64,000 nucleotides of DNA, from NCBI GenBank assembly GCA_028829895.1, contig CM054179.1, forward strand, positions 37,447,117 through 37,511,116. Reading direction: 5' to 3'. Position numbers and translations under genes: made by a program. Origin of the DNA: Sinotaia quadrata. Lineage: Eukaryota > Mollusca > Gastropoda > Architaenioglossa > Viviparidae. Shown piece after piece: positions 45,517-56,964 of the stretch. Within the stretch, counting starts at the first letter, position 1; each line of letters starts with the position of its first letter. The notes beneath the pieces are model-generated. The model searched no databases. It saw only the letters and a list, made by a program, of their open reading frames with translations, and had not been told where the DNA came from.

Positions 45517-46849
45517 CAGGGGTGCACAAACCGCGGCCCGCGGGCCGCATGCGGCCCCCGACAGGGTCCTGTGCGGCCCCCAGAAGACTTTAGGATGTTA
45601 CCATTATTTGTAACAGGCAAGGAGCTTTTAACATTAATCTGAACAAGGGAGCAGAACAGTGGTTTGCTTTCCCGTGGAAGCATCTTGTGCTGTGTTGAAA
45701 ACAAACGCTGGATGCGGTATTGAGGTGAGAGGCTGTGTATTGGGCACATTGTTCAGTTCAGCTGATCAAAGGTGTATGTGTTGAAATAGTAGTATCTGCA
45801 CATCTTTGATGTATGGCGACATCAAATAGCATTAGAAAGAGGTCTATATCTAAACCCAAGTCGGCAGGCAGCCAGCTAAAGTTCAGTCCTGGGATGGGGT
45901 GAGGTGACACTGGGGGGGGGGGGGGGGAAGGATGGTGCAGTCAGTGTGTGTGAATATGTGGCTGTGGATGTCTGGTTGGAATGTACTGAATGAATTACAC
46001 TGTTTCGGAGTGAAGTTGTTTTTAAACTACTGCCCTTTGTTAATATGTCAGAAACCTGCGCATAAGAAGCCTAAAATTGAAGACGAAAATCATCAGTTTA
46101 AAGAAGAGTGGAGGCTAAATACTTTATGCGGCATTTTAACTGGAGCAGCTATGTGCTTAATTTGTTGTGAGTCTGTTACTGTAATGAAGGACTTCAACTG
46201 CAAGCGGCATTACAAAACAAAGCAGCTGCTACTTTTGATGACTTAAAAGGCACTGGAGAAACAACAAAATTGAGCAACTTTTAAAAGGTCTGTCAGCACA
46301 GCAACATTTCTTCACAAAAAGTCTGAAGAAAACAAGTATTTTGCTAGTTGCAAAGTAGCACATATTGTTGCCAAATCATCAGGGCCTTTTACTCACGGTC
46401 ATTGATCTTCAATGTTCACCTGAACTGAAGTCATCATTTCAGCAGAACAACATTTTAACATTTTATGGAAGTCTCAGCTCGAGCACAAACAGAAATGTCA
46501 AGGACTTGGCTTGCAAGTTGTTGTCAGAATTCGGCAGCACATACTTGTGTGAACAAACGTTTTCAGTAATGAACATGAACAAGAATAAGCTGAGATCGAA
46601 TTTGACGACAACAATCTCTGTTCGATTTTGAGGCTGGCGACTACAAAACTCGAACCAAATATTGATAAAGTTGTTAACAACATTCAGACTCACCCTTCTC
46701 ACTAATAAAGACTAAATCTAGGTTAATAAGGCAAAAACGAATGTATTTCATTATTTCTGTTGTCATCCATGTGCAATCTGACTTGCGGCCCTCCATGCAC
46801 TATCAATTGGAAATGTGGCCCTCTGGCCTAAAAAGTTTGTGCACCCCTG
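45517..46849 (+). mobile_element. Non-autonomous hAT element, complete ends and 8 bp target duplication
   Basis: The ends caggggtgcacaaa and tttgtgcacccctg are exact inverted repeats. Both sides carry the target duplication gtatatgg (45,509-45,516 and 46,850-46,857). Length 1,333 bp. Inside are an N-terminal BED-like finger fragment (CLICCESVTVMKDFNCKRHY, about 46,150-46,215) and a C-terminal dimerisation fragment (SEFGSTYLCEQTFSVMNMNK, about 46,525-46,585) of a GTF2IRD2-like hAT transposase. The catalytic middle is deleted, so movement would need a transposase in trans. Confidence 0.93.
46055..46640 (+). pseudogene. Internally deleted GTF2IRD2-like hAT transposase
   Basis: The N-terminal part (from KPAHKKPKIEDENHQFKEEW) is open to a stop at 46,244. 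The C-terminal part (PELKSSFQQNN to LRSNLTTTISVRF) is in another frame and ends at 46,631. Most of the DDE/RNase H-like catalytic core is absent between them. Confidence 0.85.
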
Positions 46850-46859
46850 GTATATGGTA

Positions 46860-48000
46860 TGCCCGATGTTTAACTATTTGTCTTTTCATATGCAATTTCT
46901 CAGTCTTTCTCTATTACTTTTTGCTGCTTTCTGAGTGCAATAAAATATCCACTCTGCTTATGCGTATCAATCGCAAGATTGATGGAGACGTGTGATGTAC
47001 CAATTCGCTTCTCTGTAAAATCAGCTTACATTAGAAAGAGACATTAAATTAAAAATAAATTCTAATGAAGAAAATACCTATATAAATCATTCTTTAATTA
47101 CGTAATTTTATGTTTCTTACCACACATCTATCATAACAAAAACATGTTTTTAGTTTCGGTCTTATTAAATGTATTACAATAATCCAAGTGACCGGAAAGA
47201 GCCTAGTTTAAATTAACCTTTTCATTTGTTAGCTCAAAGTCAGAGTACGGGTGTGTGATTGGTTTTAATGGATGAATATCGAAACAAATACCTCGCAAAT
47301 CACTCATAGATTTTCGCTTTTGGTGAAAGCAACTTGAGGGTGAACTTTAACTTCCAACTATATACACATCATCGAGCTCAAGTTGTTCCCCTAATACAAA
47401 AGACTATGTGTAAGGAGCCGTGCACAACATGCCCCAACTTCATGCTACTGGACTATAAGGTATCAATTTAGAAATGAAATTTTCATTATCACCCTGGCTC
47501 TCGAAATCCAACACTTGGCGATGTGAATGTCCATGCATATTGAGTCAATTTCGAATTCTAAATATAATTCGTTGTTTATTAATTATCGATTTATTTATTA
47601 GTTAGTGGATGAACAGTGGTTTGTGATGTTGATTCAAAGAGTGTTTAGATTTTTCAGATATTTCTGTGCATCAAGTGCATCTTTTGTCCAAAATAATTGT
47701 TCGCTCCACGACAATAAAAACTTTTGGGGAAGTAAATGGTTTTCTCCAAGTCGTCCTGTAAGTGTAGTAAAGGAGAAATAACGAAGGGTTGGGAGGGGGG
47801 AGAGCTGCTCGTCGGATATTTGTCAGTGATTGTTGTGTACGCGTGGCACGCGCTAATCTGTCTGGATGCAGCTTAGGATTGGGAATACCCACTGAACACA
47901 GGTGGGAAATTGTTAGCGAGTATTCAGTGACTGAGTGCTGATCTTCAATCAACTTGAATCAAAACTTAAGGGAGGGATGTGAATATGTCTGAATTTTCCA
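46860..48000. other. Gene-free stretch
   Basis: AT-rich. The minus-strand 93-codon frame at 47,671-47,952 has no recognisable domain or splice support. Nothing else seen. Confidence 0.45.
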
Positions 48001-48032
48001 GATAGAGCGATGACCACTCTGGAAGTGTTGAA

Positions 48033-48156
<124 letters not shown>

Positions 48157-48362
48157 TACTTGCGAAGATTCGGTTCTGCGGTACATTGCTTTATATGCAA
48201 GTTTGGCTCTGACGACTGTAAAAGTTACTGGAGTCCTTTCAAGTCTTCTATAAATGTTTCAAACTTGTTCTACCAAAATTGATCAGAGGCTCCCTCTTTA
48301 TACAGTTTATCAGCTATTAATTATTCACTATGTTAAATTTGTAACCAGAAAACATTGTTTGT

Positions 48363-48635
48363 TTGCCTTCACTCGTGCGTATAGTCCAGCTAATCAAACG
48401 TAGGCATGACATTTTAAGGAGTGTGGCATCTTGGAAGAGCAAAGAGCACTTACTTCGCGATCAATCGATTCACCGCACTCCCTCAAAGGACTATGTGCTC
48501 TGTGTACATAGAAGCCTACATAACTTTTTCTTGTTTTCAGTGTTTCAAGCCGTAAGTAAGAAGGAAATACGCAATGTAATAACCAAACTGAAACTGAAAC
48601 AAATAAGCAAACTGAAACTTCTTAAAATCATGTGA
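48363..48635 (+). CDS. Open frame conserved in two repeat copies (unrecognised)
   Basis: It starts MPSLVRIVQLIKRRHDILRS and has about 78 residues in common with the minus-strand frame 62,674-62,922, with only V/I and P/S changes and different C-termini. Shared nucleotide identity is enough to explain this. It contains no known domain and may not be translated. Confidence 0.15.
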   Translation: MPSLVRIVQLIKRRHDILRSVASWKSKEHLLRDQSIHRTPSKDYVLCVHRSLHNFFLFSVFQAVSKKEIRNVITKLKLKQISKLKLLKIM

Positions 48636-49629
48636 AATATTGAAACTCGATTTGACAGTTATTTCAAAACTTTAATTAAACTAGTTTATTTGATTTTAGG
48701 AAAAATATTAAAAGTTTAAACTAGTTTCATATATCCTGAAATAATAAGAAAGCTTCAATTAATACATATTTCTATATGTGCCTTTGTACTTAGTAAGAAG
48801 TGGCAAGAGAATGACCTGCAGTTTATTAGTCATATGCTTGAATCATGAATCTATTTTTATTAATGCTATCATCCTTTTAGTTCATTCATATGTAATGCTT
48901 GTCTGTAAATGAGGTCGTGTGGTTTGCGTGGAATGTGTACACGTTAATAAAACAAACAGATAGAGAAAAATGAAAGAGAGTGAAAGAGAGTAGTAATTTA
49001 CTAGATTATATTGTAATAATAATTCAGTGAATATACAAATGCGTTCATCATGACACAAATGCCATATTATCTTGCTAATCAGTATTGGCATACAGCTTAA
49101 TTGTCGCCAAACATTTTTATCTATCTCTCTATTGATTTGACGTTAAATTGCTCCTAACAGTGAGTAAGCAGATGCATTTCGATACGTGAAGAAATTCATT
49201 TAAAAAATGTATAGTTTGTTTGTTTCCATTCTATTGGTTATTTTTTCTTTTTTAAGGAAGATTAAATCGGCAAACATTTTTTTGTTTCTAAAGTGAGTAT
49301 GGAATTTTTTAATAAAAAAAAGTCAAGAGAATGACCTTACAATAATTTTAGATAACATTTTAACTTTATGCGCCCAATTATGAAAAAACAACATTGTCTT
49401 CTTCTGCTTTGGTTTACGGAGTGACCAATAATATTTTAAAGATATCAAACGTAATACTAATTTACACCATCTCTGTTTTAGAAAAATAAATATGGAAATA
49501 CAGAATCTGAATACAGTGAAACACGACTAAAAAGAATAGAGTAAGCGATGTCTTTTATACAAATAAAAGTGATCATTGCTTAGAGAAACCTCTTAAAGGA
49601 TTCTAAAAGGAAATAAGCATTATTTAAAT

Positions 49630-50100
49630 TTTTATTATGTTAATTAAGTAATTGATTTAATTAAAGAAAATAAAGGCACTCTGATAGGTTAATTATTTTG
49701 ATTTGTTGATTCTCCTTAACAATATTATTATTTTTAAAATCCTCCTGCTTTTATAGAAAGCAACGCTAGCGAATTGCGTATAACGTACTAGCTAGACTCG
49801 CTGAGATCCTACATTCAAACAAAGCGACAACCAGTACGAATAATATAAAAACAATCAGATAGACGAGTATATATGGATAGGTAGATTGGTAACTAGTAAG
49901 ATAAATAGATGGATAGAATTTGGATGTGAGAGTAGACAGTTCCATCGAAAGACAGATGCACGTACAGATCGACAGACAAATAGGCAGAAAGATAGATAGA
50001 TAGACAAACGGACAGACAGACGGGTGGATGGATGGATAGAAAAGAAAAGGAAAGAAACAGATAGACGGGTGGACGGACGGGCAGGCAGATAGAGAGGGGA
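49630..50100. other. AT-rich stretch with degenerate GATA/GACA/GGAC runs
   Basis: From about 49,855, agatagat, cagacaga and ggacggac words dominate. No gene. Minus-strand open frames are microsatellite artefacts. Confidence 0.6.
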
Positions 50101-50144
50101 TTTTGACATTGATAGGAGACAAATATATAACGTTAATGATAAGA

Positions 50145-50146
<2 letters not shown>

Positions 50147-50236
<90 letters not shown>
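50147..50236. repeat. (GATA)n microsatellite, LTR element target
   Basis: About 22 GATA units run directly into the 5' LTR; the same repeat resumes after the 3' LTR (58,513-58,525). Confidence 0.97.
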
Positions 50237-51784
50237 TGTCACAGTCTGATAAAATTGTCCGACTTCGTGACCCACTTGCCTTGTTTACTTCAAATTCGAA
50301 TATTTGAAACCCTTGGCCCTTTGTTCAAAGCTTCCTTTTTCTAGGTGCTTCTAGAACAGGTCAAGATGTTATGTAACTTTAGGACCATTGTCCAGTTCTC
50401 GAACCAACCACATGCTTTGCGAACAGTCACGTGATACGCAATATATCTTTCTATATATGTACCCACACGCTTCCGCTCCCTCACTTCGAGCACATTTTAG
50501 CTAATTCCATCAGCTTACTCGGGTCGTGAGAGGCAGCCGGCGCCATAGAGAATCAAGGTACCCTTCGACTTCTCTCAAAGGTATCATTTTATTTAATAGT
50601 ATTTGCCTATGTATTGTTTAAGTATGTATTTGTGCTATGTATTATATGATTTCCATATACACTTGAGCATGGTTCAGAGAAATAGCTGAAAACCTATATG
50701 TTACGGAATATAAATTTATTGTAACCATTTTTCCATTTCTGTACTTTAATTTATATTGTTTTAATTCACTAAGAGCCAGAATGCTGCGCTCGATATGAAT
50801 TCTTCATGTAATTCAATCATTGCGTGTAATTTAAATTGTAAATTGTGAAGCGCTCTGTCGGCTTGAATTACCTCTTGTATGAACATTAATTTAACGTTGT
50901 ATCTATTTTATTGCTTCATACGTCATGACTGTTAAATGGAACACATGTGAGACGATTATATTTTTTCTAAAATTTAATTGTAAGCGACGCGAGGTCGAAA
51001 CTCCTTGTTCAGCGCATTTAATTGAGCCATGCCTAGGTAGGACCTGTTAGGTTGAGAATTATATCCAAACACGTTGCATCCACAGGTCGGCTCATGGTTC
51101 ATGTTCACCCATGCCTCACCTGCATTAGCTTATTGGTACAAGCGGGTCGAAATCCACTCTGAGGGCCATGCTGCTAAAAATTCCAGTTCCTAGCCACTAA
51201 CAAAGGGACACCATTCCTTATGCACCACGTGTGTCGTTAAAGGGGGACTGAGGGACGGACCGGCATGACTGAGTGTTGAAGACCAAGGATACAAGAATAG
51301 AGCTAAGTGCAAAATCAAGTGTACAGATCTCAAAGGAACACTTTTCTGGCAATTTAGATTGACAAAAATCAGGCATAGGCGCGTAAAGACAGAGTGAAGA
51401 CTATTCGCGTTGCATTCGATTTATTGTTAATTTGTTAAACTTTATTAAATCTTATTTTCTTTGTTAATACCTCTTAGTAGTTGATTTCTATGCACAATAG
51501 ACCAATTAGATTAATTCTTAGATTTGAATGGGGGCGGATGAGCAGAAAGATTGATGACGAGTGCATATTAATTTAGAGGGATTTAACTGTTTTCAAATCT
51601 AGCTAAAAGTTCGCAGTTTATTAGTCTGTAAATTTGTCGTCTGAACTACAAGACGCACTTTTAATTAGTCAGATAATAAATTGAGCAACCAGTCTGCGTA
51701 GAATATGAGAGGAAGAATTAATTATATTTAAAGTCTTTTAATTATTCTAAGCAGGGTCTTTAAATAAATACTGGAAACGTAACA
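50237..51784 (+). repeat. 5' LTR
   Basis: Starts TG, ends CA. A TATA-like tctatatatgta lies near 50,449 and an AATAAA at 51,763, but the transcription start and poly(A) site are not determined. At 1.55 kb the LTR is long for Ty3/gypsy elements. Confidence 0.95.
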
Positions 51785-51786
51785 AG

Positions 51787-51804
51787 TGGGGGCTCGTCCG
51801 GGAT
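51787..51804 (+). promoter_or_regulatory. Primer binding site, tRNA-Pro type
   Basis: TGGGGGCTCGTCCGGGAT lies two bases after the 5' LTR. This 18-mer is the well-known complement of the tRNA-Pro 3' end used as primer by murine leukaemia virus-type retroviruses. Confidence 0.85.
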
Positions 51805-52402
51805 TGATATGTATTAAATTGTAAATTGTAACATTTTTATACATAGGGCGCATCATAACCTAGAAACGAACGAACGAACAGAATTGCCAATTGTTCTTTT
51901 GATTTTTGTATCACTGATTTTCTTTGCTTTTGTTGTGACATGTGCATGTATTCTTTTGCAGAGTAGCGTGCATGTTAGTTAATGTTGATATATTTAAGCG
52001 TAGTTAAATATGTCATGTTAGCTATTGAATGATTTATTTAGTATTGTGTTACTGAGTACTTCATTGTGAGGAGTCGAAGGTTATACCGCCAGCTAGGAGA
52101 GTTATCGGTAGTAACAGACTTCGGACTATTATATTTAGGGTGCTAGATATAATGTGTAATGTTGTATGGTAGGAGCCGTGACATTACGAAAGCCTTGGAA
52201 CAGCGGACACTGTGACAAGCAGGTGAAACGTGTAAGAGTTAACGCGTAATTTATTTCGGAAGGTGTTCTGAGTAAATTAAATAATTTTTGTAAGGTTGCA
52301 GCCTAAAAGTTATTTTCGGGATAAGCGGAGTTATCGCCGACGGTTAAAACACACAATTCACGAGATACATTCTTATTGTAGCCAGCGCGCTAAGACAGTA
52401 AA

Positions 52403-55400
52403 ATGGATCGCAAACAGGTTATCGAAGACCTGAAAGAAGCCGGTATCATGATAGGATACCAGGGTGACGAACTGACTAGCTACATCAAAACTGAGCTAGA
52501 GAAAGCGGAAAAAGCGGACAAAGAAAGGCAAGAGATAGAAAGGGAAGAACGGTTAGCTGCCCGCGAAGCTAAGAAGTTAGAGGCTGAAAGACTAGCTGAA
52601 ACCGAGGCTAAACGCATCGCAGCGGACACAGAAGCAAAACGCATCGCAGCGGATACAGAAGCCAAACGCATCGCCGCAGACGCGGAAATAAAACGGTTAG
52701 AATGGGAAGTAAAGAAACTAGAAGTTACCAATCCAAACCGTGATCGCAGAAGCAGTGGTGATTCGCGTTCTAGCGATGGAAATAATCACAGTAGAATTGA
52801 AAATATCATTCCAAAGATAAATATGGTCCCATTTGATGAGAACAAAGATCAAATAGACGCGTATTTAAAAACGTTTGAAAAGTTAGCCAGAGCAACGAAC
52901 ATTCCAGCGGAACATTGGGCGATAAATTTATCGGGGTTATTGCAGGGCAGTGCGAAAAACGAGTTCAATAAGCTTAGCGATTCTGAGTCAGATAATTACG
53001 ACACAGTCAAGGCCGCATTATTGAAACGTTACAAACTCACAGCAGATACATACCGACGTAAGTTTAAACAGGCCACTAAAGCCAGTTCAGAGACGCACGC
53101 ACAGTACATACGACGCGTAGCTGACTTGTTCCAAAGATGGATAGATCTAGCCGAAACTCCACAGACGTACGCAGGTCTTAGGGATGAAATGGTAAAAGAC
53201 CATATTCTCGGGTCATACAAATCAGATCTACTGATTCACTTAGCAATAAGGGAAAAATCTACGCTAGAGGAGATAGGCAACGCCGCCGATCGCTTTGATG
53301 ACGCACATTCTCAATTCTCGAACGCACACGCGAACAACAAGTCTCGACCGAACGAACCGCAGACTCGAAAGGATAAGAAAAATGACGGGAAGGCACCTAA
53401 TGAGCGTGATGATAAAACATCTAAACCCGACACTAAAAACAAGTCCGACAAACAGAAAGATAAAAAGAATCTTGCATGTTACACTTGTGGTGATAGTGGC
53501 CATTTTTCACGAACATGTCCTGAAAAGAAAACAGCTAAGGTTTACGCAGTAGAAAGTCATACACCTAAAACAGAAAAGTCGAATCGAACACCAGTACAGG
53601 CAAACGGTCACGATACCATCGCTTTGCTTGATACAGGGTGTGAGCTAGACGCTATTGTAAATGCATCATTAGTTAACCGTACCGACTACACAGGGGAGAC
53701 AATCTCTGTCACCTTTGCAAACGGCGAACAAGACATTTTACCAGTAGCTGAAGTCTCGATTGTTTCAGACTTTGTAGAAGGAACAGTCAAAGCGGCAGTT
53801 ATGGAAAACTCACCGCATGACGTGATCCTTGGTTGCAAGTATGTTTTGCCGTGCAAAAAACAAACTTCAACTGAACCACCACTGGTTAACGCTGTAACCA
53901 GAGCAGCGAGTAGTAAAGACAAATCTGTAACTGCACCGATGTCTGCCGCACCAGCCGTAGATAAAGCAACAGTTAGCGAGAATAAAATATTACAAGCTGA
54001 GGACGAAACACTAGACAAGTTACGCAGACAAGCTGTACTTGTTAGTGACGTCAACACTGACGATTCGAATAAGAAAGCGTGCATTATTCTGAAAAAGGGT
54101 TTATTGTACCGCTATTCGAAAGTGGGAGACGAATTTCGGAAACAATTAGTCGTTCCACAAACCAAACGAAATGACGTATTACGATTAGGTCATGAGAGTC
54201 TTTTTGGTGCACACATGGGTGTACAAAAAACAACTAGTCGTATTACAAGTGAGTTTTATTGGCCGGACATCACTGCCGATATCCGTAGATTCGTGTTAAG
54301 TTGCGACACATGCCAGAGAACACAGTCTAAAAATTCAATCAGACCCGCACCGTTAGGAGAGCCTGAACTGATCAGTGAACCCTACAAGCGCGTAGCATTG
54401 GATTTGATTGGGCCTATAATACCCACATCAACGAGAGGTAATCGATACGTGCTGACCACTATTGATTACGCAACAAGATTCGCCGACGCAGTACCATTGG
54501 AAAATATTGATACTGAAACTGTCGCCGAAGCCCTTTTCGGTCTTTGGAGTCGTGTTGGAATTCCTACTGAAATTTTGACGGATCAGGGGAGTCAATTCAT
54601 AGGCAACGTAATGAAGGAAGTAAATCGTTTACTTTCCATCAAACATCTTACTTGCACACCATACCACCCCCAGGCAAATGGTCTGATTGAAAAATACAAT
54701 GGGACATTAAAAACAGCACTTAAAAAGCTCGCCACAGATAAACCGAAAGACTGGGACAGATACATCCCTGCCCTACTATTTGCATATAGGGAGGTGCCAC
54801 AATCTTCCACCGGGTTTTCACCATTTGAGCTACTTTACGGACGTACTGTACGCGGACCGATGATGATTTTGAAGGCACTTTGGACTGATGAAAAGACAGA
54901 TGACGAAGTTAAGACAACTTATACGTACGTCACTGACTTAAGAAACCGTCTTGAAACTATAGGCAAGATAGCACGGGAAAACTTGACGATAGCTCAGTCT
55001 AGACAGGCAGAATATTACAATAAGCACACCAAACCTAGAGAATTTGAAGTTAATGACAAAGTGTTACTGTTGCTTCCTGAAGCACATAACAAACTTCAGA
55101 TGAAATGGAAGGGGCCCTTTGTAGTTACCGCCAAGCTAGGGGGACTGAACTATAAGGTGCAGACAGGAAAGAGAGAGAAAATCTTTCATGTTAACCTACT
55201 CAAAAAGTACATAAGCCGTGAGGATCAAACCACTCAAGCTGATTTTGTCGTAGCGACGATAGTTACAGAAGACGAGGGGGGTACTGATTGCGTCACTGGT
55301 ACTTTACCAAACTGTCCTCTACAGACGGACGAAACTGTCAAAGACGTTAGGGTAAATGAAGCCTTGACAGAAAGACAGAAAAAAGAAGTGAATGAATTGC

Positions 55401-56740
55401 TTAATGAGTTCTCATCTACTCTGACAGACAAACCAGGGTTGACAGACTTAATAGAATTTTCACTGAAGCTGACTGACAACAAACCGATACGTTTGAAGCC
55501 GTATCCGTTGCCACACGCTAAGATAGATGACGTTAGACGTGAGATTAAGACTATGCTAGATCTAGGGGTCATAGAGAAGACTGACAGTGCCTACGGATCA
55601 CCCATCGTGTTGATTAAAAAACGTGATAACTCGTTCCGTTTTTGCGTAGACTACCGCAAACTCAATCAAGTGACAGAGTTTTGTGCCGAGCCTCTCCCTG
55701 ATCCGGATCTCATCTTCACTAAGCTAGCTAACGCCCATTACTATACCAAAATAGATTTGTCACGCGGTTTTTGGCAAATCAAGGTCAAGGACACTGATCG
55801 ACACATACTAGCTTTCACTACACCAGTAGGAAACTACACATGGAAAGTTATGCCTTTCGGAGTTTCAAACGCTCCAAGCATTTTTTCTAAAATGATGCGG
55901 TCATTGTTAGAACCACTGTACGGACGTGGAGTTGAGAACTTCATGGATGATTTAATTCTAGGCACCCAGACATGGGAGGAGCACTTGACACTCTTACGAG
56001 ACGTGCTAGCCAGATTAAAGCAAGCCAACCTCACTGCCCGCCCTACGAAGTGTGAAATAGCACAATTCTCCTTAGACTTCTTGGGACACAAGTTGAGTCA
56101 TGGAACTATGTCGCCAAGTGAAGCTAAGATAGCACAACTTAAGGACACTTCACAACCGCTAACAAAAACACAAGTTAGAAGTTTTCTTGGTCTTGCTAAC
56201 TACTACAGAAAATTCGTACCAGATTTTAGTGCCATTGCATGTCCTCTGACTGACTTGACACGTAAGAATATGCCTACAAAAGTAGTGTGGACTGATGCAT
56301 GCCAAAACGCTTTTGACACACTGAAATCTAGACTGACTTCAGATTTAGTTGTTAAACTGCCAGATCTGACAAAACCATTCTTGTTAAGGACTGATGCTAG
56401 CAACACAGGATTAGGAGCAGTGTTATTACAAGAACACAATGACACCAAACACCCAGTTGCATATGCAAGCCGTAAACTCACAACCACTGAACAGAAATAT
56501 TCCACCAGTGAAAAGGAATGTCTTGCAATAGTTTGGGCCATAAAAAAGTTCGAAAACTATTTGTACGGAAAAACCTTTGTCATTGAGTGCGATCACCAGC
56601 CGTTGGCCTTTCTCGGACAGGCGCAATTTACGAACAGCCGTTTAATGCGTTGGTCTTTGTTTCTGACACAGTATGACGCAAATATTCATTACATCAAAGG
56701 GTCTTTGAATGTTGGCGCAGATTACATGAGTCGTGCTTGA
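52403..56740 (+). CDS. Gag-Pro-Int-RT-RNase H polyprotein, intact
   Basis: 1,445 codons, ATG in aaaATGG context, TGA end. Residues 1-110 are a charged coiled coil with a 9-residue repeat (TEAKRIAAD). Capsid-like Gag follows, then a CCHC knuckle CYTCGDSGHFSRTC (about 359). Protease has LLDTG (about 410). Integrase has an HHCC zinc domain (HESLFGAH...CDTCQ, about 596-635), a DDE core (ALDLIG about 666, LTDQGSQF about 727, E of NGLIEKYNG about 763) and a GPF/Y module (KWKGPFVV, HVNLL). RT begins after about residue 990, with KKRDNSFRFCVDYRKLN and active site FMDD (about 1,181). RNase H has LRTDAS, SEKECLAI and CDHQPL (about 1,330-1,400). There is no frameshift or stop between Gag and Pol, so both come from one polyprotein unless cleaved or otherwise regulated. 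Integrase placed before RT marks the Gmr1-like group. All catalytic residues I can check are present. Confidence 0.95.
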   Translation: MDRKQVIEDLKEAGIMIGYQGDELTSYIKTELEKAEKADKERQEIEREERLAAREAKKLEAERLAETEAKRIAADTEAKRIAADTEAKRIAADAEIKRLEWEVKKLEVTNPNRDRRSSGDSRSSDGNNHSRIENIIPKINMVPFDENKDQIDAYLKTFEKLARATNIPAEHWAINLSGLLQGSAKNEFNKLSDSESDNYDTVKAALLKRYKLTADTYRRKFKQATKASSETHAQYIRRVADLFQRWIDLAETPQTYAGLRDEMVKDHILGSYKSDLLIHLAIREKSTLEEIGNAADRFDDAHSQFSNAHANNKSRPNEPQTRKDKKNDGKAPNERDDKTSKPDTKNKSDKQKDKKNLACYTCGDSGHFSRTCPEKKTAKVYAVESHTPKTEKSNRTPVQANGHDTIALLDTGCELDAIVNASLVNRTDYTGETISVTFANGEQDILPVAEVSIVSDFVEGTVKAAVMENSPHDVILGCKYVLPCKKQTSTEPPLVNAVTRAASSKDKSVTAPMSAAPAVDKATVSENKILQAEDETLDKLRRQAVLVSDVNTDDSNKKACIILKKGLLYRYSKVGDEFRKQLVVPQTKRNDVLRLGHESLFGAHMGVQKTTSRITSEFYWPDITADIRRFVLSCDTCQRTQSKNSIRPAPLGEPELISEPYKRVALDLIGPIIPTSTRGNRYVLTTIDYATRFADAVPLENIDTETVAEALFGLWSRVGIPTEILTDQGSQFIGNVMKEVNRLLSIKHLTCTPYHPQANGLIEKYNGTLKTALKKLATDKPKDWDRYIPALLFAYREVPQSSTGFSPFELLYGRTVRGPMMILKALWTDEKTDDEVKTTYTYVTDLRNRLETIGKIARENLTIAQSRQAEYYNKHTKPREFEVNDKVLLLLPEAHNKLQMKWKGPFVVTAKLGGLNYKVQTGKREKIFHVNLLKKYISREDQTTQADFVVATIVTEDEGGTDCVTGTLPNCPLQTDETVKDVRVNEALTERQKKEVNELLNEFSSTLTDKPGLTDLIEFSLKLTDNKPIRLKPYPLPHAKIDDVRREIKTMLDLGVIEKTDSAYGSPIVLIKKRDNSFRFCVDYRKLNQVTEFCAEPLPDPDLIFTKLANAHYYTKIDLSRGFWQIKVKDTDRHILAFTTPVGNYTWKVMPFGVSNAPSIFSKMMRSLLEPLYGRGVENFMDDLILGTQTWEEHLTLLRDVLARLKQANLTARPTKCEIAQFSLDFLGHKLSHGTMSPSEAKIAQLKDTSQPLTKTQVRSFLGLANYYRKFVPDFSAIACPLTDLTRKNMPTKVVWTDACQNAFDTLKSRLTSDLVVKLPDLTKPFLLRTDASNTGLGAVLLQEHNDTKHPVAYASRKLTTTEQKYSTSEKECLAIVWAIKKFENYLYGKTFVIECDHQPLAFLGQAQFTNSRLMRWSLFLTQYDANIHYIKGSLNVGADYMSRA
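52590..52690 (+). repeat. 27 bp tandem repeat in the Gag coding region
   Basis: A unit of nine codons (acagaagcaaaacgcatcgc plus 7 bp) is repeated about 3.5 times. It extends the N-terminal coiled coil. Copies differ mainly at synonymous positions. Confidence 0.85.
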
Positions 56741-56951
56741 TGCCATCAAGTGCCGGTACTGATAGAATGTTGTTTAATCAATTAACTGAACCCTACGGAT
56801 TCCTTCCTGTAAATATGAAATATAGTTGCACACTTTATTTCTAGGAATGTCGAAATTTTTTTTTGTGTAAATTTTTCTTCATTGTGGACTTCTACATTTT
56901 ATCATACATAATTTGTAGGAGGCATTTTATCTTTGGCAAGATAAACGCCTC
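56741..56951 (+). other. 3' untranslated part of the LTR element
   Basis: 211 bp of AT-rich sequence between the polyprotein stop and the purine tract. No env-like or accessory frame. Confidence 0.7.
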
Positions 56952-56964
56952 AAAAGCAAGGGGG
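56952..56964 (+). promoter_or_regulatory. Polypurine tract
   Basis: aaaagcaaggggg directly abuts the 3' LTR. It is the expected plus-strand primer, with one pyrimidine inside. Confidence 0.85.

Noticed and set aside
49766..50275. 169-residue minus-strand protein rich in Leu/Ser/Ile/Tyr
   Set aside because: Translation of GATA and related microsatellites running into the 5' LTR.
56741..56964. An env-like third ORF in the LTR element
   Set aside because: Only 224 bp separate the polyprotein stop from the 3' LTR, and no open frame of note lies there.
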